A DNA stretch of 64,000 nucleotides, taken from positions 1 through 64,000 of the forward strand of contig NZ_LGHL01000005.1 in assembly GCF_001908205.1 (NCBI RefSeq), read 5' to 3'. Made by a program: the position numbers and the translations under genes. This document shows positions 17,374-24,973 of the stretch, piece by piece. This DNA comes from Bradyrhizobium sp. NAS80.1. Its GTDB lineage: Bacteria; Pseudomonadota; Alphaproteobacteria; Rhizobiales; Xanthobacteraceae. The notes under the pieces were generated by a model. That model ran no database searches. It saw nothing but the letters and a program-made list of their open reading frames with translations, and was not told the origin of the DNA. Each line of letters begins with the position of its first letter. Within the stretch, counting starts at the first letter, position 1.

Positions 17374-18078
17374 ATGGCAGCAGAGAAGGTCGCACTCGTC
17401 ACCGCGGGCGGCAGCGGCATGGGGGCAGGGGCTGCGCGGCGGCTCGCGGCCGACGGATTTCGCGTTGCGATCCTGTCGTCCTCTGGCAAGGGCGAGGCGC
17501 TGGCGGCCGAGCTCGGCGGGATCGGTGTCACCGGCTCCAACAAGTCGAACGACGATCTGAAGCGTCTCGTCGACGGCGCGCTTGCCAAGTGGGGCCGCAT
17601 CGACGCGCTCGTCAACAGCGCTGGCCACGGCCCGCGCGCGCCGATCACGGAGATCACCGACGAGCAGTGGCACACCGGCCTCGATACCTATCTGCTCAAC
17701 GTGATCCGTCCGACGCGGCTGGTGACACCGGTCATGCAGGCGCAGAAGGCTGGCGCCATCGTCAACATCTCGACCGCCTGGGCGTTCGAGCCGAGCGCAA
17801 TGTTTCCGACCTCCGCGGTGTTCCGCGCTGGTCTTGCCGCTTTCACAAAGATCTTCACCGACACCTATGCCGCCGACAATATCCGGATGAACAATGTTCT
17901 GCCCGGCTGGATCGACAGCCTGCCGCAGACCGATGCGCGCCGCGACAGCGTGCCGATGAAGCGCTACGGCAAGGTCGAGGAGATCGCGGCGACGATCTCG
18001 TTCCTGGCCTCCGACGGCGCAGCCTACATCACGGGGCAAAACATCCGCGTCGACGGCGGGCTGACGCGGTCGGTCTGA
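17374..18078 (+). CDS. SDR family protein with altered active site
   Basis: A 234-residue short-chain dehydrogenase-like protein. The Rossmann motif TAGGSGMGAGAARRLA, the NSAGHGPRAP segment and the end-of-fold ITGQNIRVDGGLTRSV are normal. The Ser of the triad is present in VNISTAWAFEP. The YxxxK pair is not: the aligned stretch reads SAVFRAGLAAFTK, giving Ser and Arg in place of Tyr and Lys. It may bind nucleotide but use another mechanism, or be regulatory (inference). Single gene, divergent from the GNAT gene. Confidence 0.85.
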   Translation: MAAEKVALVTAGGSGMGAGAARRLAADGFRVAILSSSGKGEALAAELGGIGVTGSNKSNDDLKRLVDGALAKWGRIDALVNSAGHGPRAPITEITDEQWHTGLDTYLLNVIRPTRLVTPVMQAQKAGAIVNISTAWAFEPSAMFPTSAVFRAGLAAFTKIFTDTYAADNIRMNNVLPGWIDSLPQTDARRDSVPMKRYGKVEEIAATISFLASDGAAYITGQNIRVDGGLTRSV

Positions 18079-18168
18079 GCAGGCCGTTTCGAATCGGGGG
18101 GCGCATGTGACGCGGGCTTGCGCGCGTCACTGCATGAGGGCAACGCGCAGCCCTTGGGGGCACAAGGT

Positions 18169-19449
18169 TCAGAGCGAAGCCGCGAGCCGCGACAGCGCCG
18201 GCAGGATCCTATAACGGACGATCTCGTGCGGATATTCGCTGCGATTGGCGAGCAGGACGATGCCGATCTGTCGCGCCGGGACGAGGCCGAGATAGCCGGA
18301 GGCGTTGTTGAGGCCGCCCGGCTTGTCGACGATGGTGACGCCGGGAAGGTGCACATTCTCCCAGGCCATGGCCTCGCCGAATCTATCGTCGATGCGGAAG
18401 GCCTCGCGCTGCGTTATTCGCAGTGCATCGCGCAAATGCGGGTCGATCGACCGGCCGTCGGCGCAGGCCGACACGAAAGTCGCGAGGTCCCGCGCTGAGG
18501 AGAACATCTGGCCAGTCCCGGGGAAGTCAAAGTAGCTCTGCTGGTTGCCGGGCTGCCCGATCGCCTCTCCCTGATACGAATACCCTTGCACGACGCGCTG
18601 CATCCACGCCGCATCCATGACAGCGCGGTCGTCTTCACCGCGCTCGGGGACGCAGGTCGCATTCATGCCGAGCGGCCTGAGGATGCGCTGCTCGAACAGC
18701 GTTGCGATCGGGGCGCCGTAACATCGCTCGAGCACGAGCTGAAGCAGCACGTAGCAGGCATGGCTGTAAACGCGCTGCTTGCCGGGAACTTCGCCGGCCT
18801 GTGGCTTCCAGGCGTTGAACATGTCGATAAACTGCGCCCGCGTGTATGAGTTGTCCGGCCAGGGCGGATGGTCGGTCGACAGCAGCATGCCCGACGTGTG
18901 CGTGGCGAGCTGGCCGACGGTGACGCGGTGGACATAGTCGCCGGTGAGCTCGGGCAGATACTTTGACAGGCGGTCGTCGAGCCGCAGCTCGCCGCGAAGC
19001 GTGCCGAGCGCGACCAGCGTCGCCTCGAAGGGCTTTCGCAGGGAGCCGAGGTTGAACAGCGTATCCGATGTGACTGGCCTGCGTGTGGTGTCGTCGGCAA
19101 AGCCATAGTTGAAGAACTCGACAACGCCGCCGGCACAAAGCGCGGCAGCGACGCCGCCCGGCTGGTCTGGCGTCACGGTGGGCGCCAGCTCACTGGCGAC
19201 GATGTCGCGCATCTCCGCGATCATGTCAGAATCCGCGAATGCACGACGCGACCCGCCAAGCGCGATCGCAAGAGGAACGAGCGCTGCCCGGGCGAGGGCC
19301 CGGCGGGTGAGATGAAATGAGGTGACAGTAGACGGCACGGCTCTGGCGAATGATGTGATGTGCCCCCGAATCTCTTTTAACGGGGAGGGAGACGCCCCCC
19401 AATTCACGATTGCGCGTTGTGGGTTCCGCTGGTGGTTGCCCTGCGACAA
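18169..19449 (-). CDS. Secreted serine hydrolase (beta-lactamase/class C family)
   Basis: Up to 426 residues from a TTG at 19449; a GTG at 19335 would give 388 and place the twin-Arg signal (LTRRALARAALVPLAIALG) near the N-terminus, which is more likely. Numbering from 19449, the catalytic Ser-x-x-Lys is SLRK at 136-139, the Tyr motif is YSH at 228-230, and DKPGG near residue 383 replaces KTG. These are esterase or D-aminopeptidase-like variants of the penicillin-binding fold, so beta-lactam hydrolysis should not be assumed. It faces away from the ArsR operon. Confidence 0.85.
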   Translation of the reverse strand: MSQGNHQRNPQRAIVNWGASPSPLKEIRGHITSFARAVPSTVTSFHLTRRALARAALVPLAIALGGSRRAFADSDMIAEMRDIVASELAPTVTPDQPGGVAAALCAGGVVEFFNYGFADDTTRRPVTSDTLFNLGSLRKPFEATLVALGTLRGELRLDDRLSKYLPELTGDYVHRVTVGQLATHTSGMLLSTDHPPWPDNSYTRAQFIDMFNAWKPQAGEVPGKQRVYSHACYVLLQLVLERCYGAPIATLFEQRILRPLGMNATCVPERGEDDRAVMDAAWMQRVVQGYSYQGEAIGQPGNQQSYFDFPGTGQMFSSARDLATFVSACADGRSIDPHLRDALRITQREAFRIDDRFGEAMAWENVHLPGVTIVDKPGGLNNASGYLGLVPARQIGIVLLANRSEYPHEIVRYRILPALSRLAASL

Positions 19450-19455
19450 AATTAC

Positions 19456-19522
19456 TTAGCTGTTGAGCTAACTATTGTTGACGCCGGGCGATGGCGACTC
19501 TATAGTTAGCTTCATGGCTAAC
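19456..19522 (+). promoter_or_regulatory. Sigma-70 promoter with two operator palindromes for arsR-type gene
   Basis: TTGACG (19478-19483), a 17-base spacer and TATAGT (19501-19506) form a near-consensus promoter. One palindrome, TTAGCT-GTTG-AGCTAA (19456-19471), lies just upstream. Another, GTTAGC-TTCATG-GCTAAC (19505-19522), overlaps the -10 end, the expected start point and the ATG at 19514. The expected transcription start is within a base or two of the ATG, so the mRNA is probably leaderless. Confidence 0.75.
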
Positions 19523-19903
19523 CAATTATCCCAGCTCGACCAGGTTTTCGCAGCCCTTGCCGATCCCACCCGGCGGGCGATCGTGATGCGGCTCTGCGCC
19601 GGCGAGGCCTCGGTCGGCGAGCTCGCAGACCCCTTCGACATGGCGCTGCCGAGCTTCATGAAACATATCCACGTACTGGAGACGAGCGGGCTCGTTCAGT
19701 CGGAAAAATCCGGCCGCGTGCGCACCTGCCGCCTCGGCCCGGACGCGCTTGTCGGCGCGGAGTACTGGTTCCAGCAGCAGCGCGCGATCTGGGAATCGCG
19801 GCTCGACCGGTTCGAAGCCTACGTGATGAAGCTCAAGAGAGAGAAGGAGAGGGCCGCCGCCAAGCGGCCGTCCCGCACAACCAAAAGGAAAGGTACTGAG
19901 TGA
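19514..19903 (+). CDS. ArsR family transcriptional regulator
   Basis: A 129-residue winged-helix repressor. LDQVFAALADPTRRAIVMRL opens the domain and PSFMKHIHVLETSGLVQSEK is the recognition helix and wing. It has no metal-binding ELCVCDL motif, and belongs to the subgroup that sits before SRPBCC genes. The C-terminus is a basic helix (KLKREKERAAAKRPSR). It overlaps the next gene by one base and has palindromic operators at its own promoter, pointing to autoregulation. Confidence 0.9.
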   Translation: MANQLSQLDQVFAALADPTRRAIVMRLCAGEASVGELADPFDMALPSFMKHIHVLETSGLVQSEKSGRVRTCRLGPDALVGAEYWFQQQRAIWESRLDRFEAYVMKLKREKERAAAKRPSRTTKRKGTE

Positions 19904-20394
19904 TGACGAATTCTGCCAATGCTGCCCTGTCGCAATGGTCGCTCGACCGCGAGATCGTGATGTCGCGCGTGATCGACGCGCCGCGCGATCTGGTGTTCGA
20001 GGCGTGGTCCGACCCAAAGCATCTGCCGCAATGGTTCGGGCCGAAAGGTTTCAAGATCGAGACCTTCGAGATGGACGTGCGCGTCGGCGGCGTCTGGCGC
20101 TTCAACATGATCAGCCCCGACGGCACCGTCTATCCGAACCGCATGCGCTTCCGTCGCATCGAGCGGCCAAAGCTGATGGAGATGGACCACGGCGTCGACC
20201 AGGACGAGGATCCCGGAATGTTCCGCTTCACCGTCACCTTTGCCGAGCAGAGCAATGGCAAGACGGTGCTAATGATGCGGCAACTGACCTCGAGCACTGA
20301 GCAGCGCGATGGCATGATCGGCTTCGGCGCCGTTGAATACGGCTATCAGACGCTGGACAAGCTCGCGGCGTATGTGGGCGGGATGAAGAAATAA
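19903..20394 (+). CDS. SRPBCC (AHSA1-like) domain protein
   Basis: A 163-residue single-domain protein of the START/Bet v1-like fold. VIDAPRDLVFEAWSDPKHLP and FGPKGFKIETFEMDVRVGG are typical. It is cotranscribed with the ArsR repressor (stop/start overlap). Such pairs are widespread; the SRPBCC partner is thought to bind a hydrophobic ligand. Start ATG 19903; a GTG at 19900 is possible. Confidence 0.88.
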   Translation: MTNSANAALSQWSLDREIVMSRVIDAPRDLVFEAWSDPKHLPQWFGPKGFKIETFEMDVRVGGVWRFNMISPDGTVYPNRMRFRRIERPKLMEMDHGVDQDEDPGMFRFTVTFAEQSNGKTVLMMRQLTSSTEQRDGMIGFGAVEYGYQTLDKLAAYVGGMKK

Positions 20395-20404
20395 GCTCCC
20401 CGCA

Positions 20405-20440
20405 TTATTCCGGGGGCCTCGAAGAGGCGCCCCGGAATAA
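20405..20440 (+). terminator. Long hairpin after the ArsR-SRPBCC operon
   Basis: Arms of 16 and 17 bases (TTATTCCGGGG... and its complement, one bulge) around a GAA loop, 10 bases after the stop. There is no T-run, so it may act as a transcript-stabilising or factor-dependent terminator. Confidence 0.6.
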
Positions 20441-20547
20441 GCTTGGAAACGAGCGGGGAGAGCGGTCACCTTCGCGAATATGACAGCGCGCAGCGCAATT
20501 ATGACAGCGCCATAACGTAGATTTTTGTCGCGCCACGTTTCTGATTC

Positions 20548-21441
20548 ATGACAGAATTGCTACCGCTAGATGTAACATCGATTACGGCGGAGCGATTCAT
20601 GTTGCAGTGGCAGGCACGGTCAAATCCCCTCGCGTGGTGGTGGGGTTCCCTGACGCTGGTCAGCGCTGCCAACATCCTCGTCTGGTTCATGCTGTACCGC
20701 GAGTTTTATCCGACGGTTGCCGGCAGTGTTGGTGGCGGCTCGGATATCGGCCTGATGTTTCTGCTTTGCGCAGCCTATGTGTTCGGCTGTGCGTTCCGCT
20801 CGGTGCTGCCGCGGGCCGACGTACAGCGCATCTGTCTTTTCGATACCTGGCTCTCCAGCGTCTTCGTCGGCCGTACGGTCGCGACCGTGGCTGAGGTGTG
20901 CTTCGCCGCGCAATGGGCGATCATCCTGCATCAGCTTGGCGGCATGACCGGCGCGGAGACTGCCGTGAACATCGCGCTCGTGATCGTGCCCATCATCATT
21001 ATCGCGGAGTGCTTCTCCTGGTACGCGGTCGTTACCACCAACTTCCTCTACAACGCCATCGAGAACTCGCTGTGGGCGGTGACCTTTTTCCTCGCGGGAA
21101 TCGCGCTGTGCCGCCTGATGCCGGAATTCCAGGGACCGGTGCGCTGGGCGCTGATCGCCGGCATCGTCGGCATCGCCTGCTTCCTCGCCTTCCTCGTCAC
21201 AGTCGACGTGCCGATGTATCTCAGCCGCTGGCGGGCAGGGCATGCCGAGGGCAACAAATTCCTCGGCTTCCTCGAAGGGTTGCACGACGTCAGTACGCGA
21301 TGGGTGGTGACCCACGACATTGCGCACTGGAAGGGCGAGCTGACCTGGATGTTCCTGTATTTCAGCGCGGCGGTGTGGTCGAGCCTCGCACTCTGCGCGC
21401 TCTACGCCATGGAAGGCTATCTCACGCGCTATCTGGCCTGA
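20548..21441 (+). CDS. Polytopic membrane protein of unknown function
   Basis: A 297-residue integral membrane protein with about seven hydrophobic segments (e.g. GSLTLVSAANILVWFMLY, NIALVIVPIIIIAECFSW, WALIAGIVGIACFLAFLV). Charged and aromatic residues cluster between helices: RADVQRICLFDTW, YLSRWRAGHAEGNKFLGF and the His-rich VVTHDIAHWKGE. It is not a recognised transporter. The His residues near a membrane boundary could bind metal or haem (speculative). It stands alone between the ArsR operon and a repeat element. Confidence 0.7.
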   Translation: MTELLPLDVTSITAERFMLQWQARSNPLAWWWGSLTLVSAANILVWFMLYREFYPTVAGSVGGGSDIGLMFLLCAAYVFGCAFRSVLPRADVQRICLFDTWLSSVFVGRTVATVAEVCFAAQWAIILHQLGGMTGAETAVNIALVIVPIIIIAECFSWYAVVTTNFLYNAIENSLWAVTFFLAGIALCRLMPEFQGPVRWALIAGIVGIACFLAFLVTVDVPMYLSRWRAGHAEGNKFLGFLEGLHDVSTRWVVTHDIAHWKGELTWMFLYFSAAVWSSLALCALYAMEGYLTRYLA

Positions 21442-21444
21442 CGG

Positions 21445-21545
21445 CTAGAGCCCCGTTCCGATGGGATCGGAACGGGGCTCTAGATTCCTATTTTGACGCG
21501 TTTTCTTGACGCGAACCGGTATCCACTTCGCTCGAAAACGCTCTA
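21445..21545 (-). repeat. Intergenic palindromic repeat element, copy 2
   Basis: Reverse-complement copy of the element at 16316-16421. It begins with a perfect hairpin (AGAGCCCCGTTCCGAT, GG, complement) and ends in the GCGAACCGG / TCGAAAACGCTCTA block. The stop codon of the binding-protein gene at 21543 is inside its last bases. Confidence 0.88.
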
Positions 21546-22751
21546 CTTGCCGACCAGGCTGCACTTGCTGCGGTCGAGTGGGCGAAAGGCCTGGTCCGGC
21601 GGGATCGTCGCGACCAGCTTGACGAAATCCCACGGGGCCTTGGATTCCTCGGGCGTCTTGACCTGCACCAGATAGAGATCGTGCACCATGCGCTGGTCTT
21701 CGCGGATGCGGCCGTTGGTGGTGTAGGCATCGGACACTGGCGTCGCCTTCATCTTGGCCATCACGGTCGTGCTGTCGTCGGAACCAGTATCCTTCACGGC
21801 TTGCAGATAGTGGCGCACGGCGGAATAGACGCCGGCCTGGATTTGCGACGGCATCGCCTTGCGGCGTGCATAGAACGTATCGGAGAATTTCCGGGCTGCC
21901 GGCGAGACATCCTCGAAGAACGAGGTGACGATGAGATCGCCGCGCGTGGCCTTCAATCCGACCGCCTCGATGTCGACGTTCTGGAACGACATCGGCACGA
22001 TCTTCATGCCTTGGTCGGCAAGACCAAATTCTTCCGCCTGCTTGATCGCTGTGGCGTTGTCACCAGCGACGTTGATTGCCAGGATCTTGGCGTCCGACGC
22101 TTGGGCCTGGAGCAGGAACGAGCTGTAATCGGGCGTGCCGAGCTGCGCCTTGACGCCGCCGGCGACCTTGCCGCCGAGCTCGGCGATGCGGGCGCGCGCG
22201 GTCGCCTCGATCGAATGGCCGAAGGCATAGTCGCCGGTGATGAAGAACCATGGCTCCTTGCTGGTCTGCATGATGCCGGAGACCACGGCGGTCGCGGTGG
22301 AATAGGCGTCCTGGGTCCACTGCACGCTGGTCGGTGCGCAGGCGTCATCGGTGAGCTGGTTGGCGCCAGCACCGGAGACGAGGAAGATCTTTCCATTGCC
22401 GCGGACCAGCTCCTGCACCGCGAGCGCAGCGCCGGAGCTGCCGCCGTCGGCAATCGCCTGCACGCCGTCGCTGAACCACTTGCGGGCGAGCGATGCAGCG
22501 AGGTCCGGCTTGTTCTGGTGATCGGCCTGCAGGATCTCGATCGGCTTGCCGTTGATCTTGCCGCCAAATTCCTCCGCCGCCATCCGTGCCGCCTCGACCG
22601 AGCCCGGGCCCATGGCGGTCGCGAACACGCCGTTCATGTCGGTGAGCACGCCGATGCGGATGGCGTCGCCCTTGATCTCGGCATGCGCGACGCCCGTGAG
22701 CGCCAGCATGACCAGCAACGATGCGGTGAATGTCTTGCGATAGAGGCCCAT
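21543..22751 (-). CDS. ABC transporter substrate-binding protein (Peripla_BP_6)
   Basis: A 402-residue periplasmic binding protein of the branched-chain amino acid/aromatic type. A signal peptide (FTASLLVMLALTGVAHA) precedes IRIGVLTDMNGVFATAMGPG and later TSVQWTQDAYSTATAVVSG. The start at 22751 is chosen for the signal peptide. It lies in tandem with a paralogue and downstream of ring-cleavage genes, so an aromatic acid is the likely ligand (inference). No permease or ATPase gene is present in the window. Confidence 0.88.
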   Translation of the reverse strand: MGLYRKTFTASLLVMLALTGVAHAEIKGDAIRIGVLTDMNGVFATAMGPGSVEAARMAAEEFGGKINGKPIEILQADHQNKPDLAASLARKWFSDGVQAIADGGSSGAALAVQELVRGNGKIFLVSGAGANQLTDDACAPTSVQWTQDAYSTATAVVSGIMQTSKEPWFFITGDYAFGHSIEATARARIAELGGKVAGGVKAQLGTPDYSSFLLQAQASDAKILAINVAGDNATAIKQAEEFGLADQGMKIVPMSFQNVDIEAVGLKATRGDLIVTSFFEDVSPAARKFSDTFYARRKAMPSQIQAGVYSAVRHYLQAVKDTGSDDSTTVMAKMKATPVSDAYTTNGRIREDQRMVHDLYLVQVKTPEESKAPWDFVKLVATIPPDQAFRPLDRSKCSLVGK

Positions 22752-22832
22752 GATGTTTCTCGATCCTCGTTGAAGCGTGAGCGCGGCCATCGTCGCGGCG
22801 GATGGAGCCGCGCGGTGAAGCAAAGGAGTGCC

Positions 22833-24035
22833 TTAGTTGACGATCTTGCAGGCAGGGTCCTCAGGCCCAAAGGCCTGGTCGCCGGGAATCCTGGTCAGGA
22901 TGCTGTAGTAGTCCCAGGGGTATTTCGATTCCTGAGGCGTCTTGACCTGGGCGAGCCAGAGGTCGTGCACCATGAGACCGTCGGCGCGAAGCTTGCCACC
23001 ATGCGCGAAGAAGTCGTTGATTGGCGTGTCGCGCATCCTGCTTGCGACTTTGCGCGGATCGTCGGTCCCGGCTGCCTTGATGGCGTTGAGATAATGCGTG
23101 ACCGCGGAATACACGCCCGCTTGCCACATCGTCGGCATACGCTGCATCTTCGCGAAGAAGCGTTTTGACCAGGCGCGCGTCTGGTCGTCCATGTCCCAGT
23201 AGAAGCCGGTCGTCAGCAGCAAGCCTTGTGCGCTTTGCAATCCGAGCGCATCGATGTCCGTAATCAGCGCAAGCAAGGCTGCCATCTGCTGTCCTCCCTG
23301 GAAGAGGCCGAACTCGCCGCCTGTCTTGATCTCGTTGACATTGTTCGGCGGGCCGCCGGCGATGCCGATGATCTTCGCTTTCGATGCCTGCGCTTGAAGC
23401 ACGAAAGACGACATGTCGCTGGTTCCGAATGGCGGCCGGGCCGAGCCCAGCACCTTGCCGCCCTCGCGCGTGATCACATCGGTGGCGTCCCGTTCCAGCG
23501 CATGGCCGAACGCAATATCGTCGGTGAGGAAGTACCAGGTTTTGCCGCCGCGCCTGACCACTTCCTGAGCCGTACCGACCGCGAGCGCGTGCGTGTCGAA
23601 CACCCACTGCATGGTGTAAGGCGAGCAGAATTTGCCATGAAAGTCCGCCGTTCCTGTCGCCGTTACGATGAGCAGCTTCTTTTTCTCGCTCGCGACCGTT
23701 TGCACGGCGAGCCCCACCGCCGACACCGGAACATCCACGATGAGGTCGACCTGTTCGGTGTCATACCATCGGCGCGCGATGGCCGCGCCAATGTCCGGCT
23801 TTATCTGATGGTCTCCGACGATCAGCTTGATCGGCTTGTCCAATACGCTGCCACCGAAATCGTCGATGGCCATTTGAGCTGCGGTCACAGAGCCTTGGCC
23901 GGTCGGCGTCGAGGAGGGCCCCGTCATATCCGACAGCACGCCGATCTTGACCACATCGTCGGAAACCTGAGCCTGAGCGGCTGTCGCACCCAGAACGAGC
24001 GCCGTCGCGGCAAGCGCACGGACCAAGCTGTACAT
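22833..24035 (-). CDS. ABC transporter substrate-binding protein (Peripla_BP_6), paralogue
   Basis: A 400-residue periplasmic binding protein. Signal peptide (VRALAATALVLGATAAQA), then VKIGVLSDMTGPSSTPTGQG. It shares its whole layout with the gene at 21543 (e.g. YPWDYYSILTRIPGDQAF near the end against a PWDFVKLVATIPPDQAF block there), so the two arose by duplication. AGGGAGGG precedes the ATG at 24035. It sits 62 bases after the FAH-hydrolase gene on the same strand and is probably in one operon with it. Confidence 0.9.
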   Translation of the reverse strand: MYSLVRALAATALVLGATAAQAQVSDDVVKIGVLSDMTGPSSTPTGQGSVTAAQMAIDDFGGSVLDKPIKLIVGDHQIKPDIGAAIARRWYDTEQVDLIVDVPVSAVGLAVQTVASEKKKLLIVTATGTADFHGKFCSPYTMQWVFDTHALAVGTAQEVVRRGGKTWYFLTDDIAFGHALERDATDVITREGGKVLGSARPPFGTSDMSSFVLQAQASKAKIIGIAGGPPNNVNEIKTGGEFGLFQGGQQMAALLALITDIDALGLQSAQGLLLTTGFYWDMDDQTRAWSKRFFAKMQRMPTMWQAGVYSAVTHYLNAIKAAGTDDPRKVASRMRDTPINDFFAHGGKLRADGLMVHDLWLAQVKTPQESKYPWDYYSILTRIPGDQAFGPEDPACKIVN

Positions 24036-24097
24036 GTCGTTTCCCTCCCTGGTATTTCTTGATCTTGTTATTGTATTGATTGATCGAAGGACGGTGG

Positions 24098-24949
24098 TCA
24101 CGCCGCCTCAGTGACGACCTTGTTGCGCAAGGTTCCGATACCGGAGATCTCGACCTCGACGGTGTCGCCGGGGCGCATCCACAGTGGTGGCGTGCGCTTG
24201 GCGCCGACACCGCCCGGCGTCCCTGTCACGATGACGTCGCCGGGGACGAGAGGGCAGATCGTCGAGATGTAGGCGATCAGCTCGGGTATCGCCGTGATCA
24301 GGAGGTCGGTGGTGGTGTCCTGCACCACGGTGCCATTCAGGCGCGTCTGCAGAGTGAGCTTTGACGGATCAGGAATCTCGTCCGCCGTCACCAGCCACGG
24401 GCCGAAGCTGCCACTTTCGGCAAAGGTCTTGCCGGACAGGAACTGGCTGGTGTGGCGCTGCCAGTCGCGGATGCTACCTTCATTGTAGCAGGAATAGCCG
24501 GCGATGTAGTCGAGCGCGCGGCCTGCCGGGATATGGCGGCCTTCCTTGCCGATGACGAGCGCGAGCTCACCCTCATAGTCGAAATCGTCGCTCACTTTCG
24601 GCTTCACCACCGGCTGGAGATGGCCGACCTGACTGCACGGGAAGCGAACGAACAGCGCCGGCTTCTCGGTGACGGTGCGGCCGGTTTCGGCGACATGGTC
24701 GCGGTAGTTGAGGCCGACGCAGATGATCTTGCCGGGATCGGGGATGACGGGTGCGAAGGTGATCTTGTCGAGCGGATGATCGGGCGCTGCGGAGGCGACC
24801 AGCTTTGCGGCCTCGGCAACGCGATTTGCCTCAAGCAACTGCCGCAGTGTGGTGCAGCCCGCGATGCGCGTGCCGAGATCGACGACGCCGTCGTCCTTGA
24901 CGGCGCCGAAGGAGGCGCGTCCGGCGGCAATAAAAGAGAGCAGCTTCAT
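24098..24949 (-). CDS. Fumarylacetoacetate hydrolase family protein
   Basis: A 283-residue FAH-fold enzyme acting on 2-oxo/2-hydroxy-dienoate-type intermediates. The N-terminal cap (MKLLSFIAAGRASFGAV) is followed by KIICVGLNYRDHVAE, the metal-binding DYEGELALVIG and the ending TPGGVGAKRTPPLWMRPGD. In this setting it probably hydrates or hydrolyses the ring-fission product made by the extradiol dioxygenase at 27610 (inference). 24 bases downstream of the monooxygenase gene. Confidence 0.9.
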   Translation of the reverse strand: MKLLSFIAAGRASFGAVKDDGVVDLGTRIAGCTTLRQLLEANRVAEAAKLVASAAPDHPLDKITFAPVIPDPGKIICVGLNYRDHVAETGRTVTEKPALFVRFPCSQVGHLQPVVKPKVSDDFDYEGELALVIGKEGRHIPAGRALDYIAGYSCYNEGSIRDWQRHTSQFLSGKTFAESGSFGPWLVTADEIPDPSKLTLQTRLNGTVVQDTTTDLLITAIPELIAYISTICPLVPGDVIVTGTPGGVGAKRTPPLWMRPGDTVEVEISGIGTLRNKVVTEAA

Positions 24950-24973
24950 AAGATATCCCTAAGAGATGTTCGG

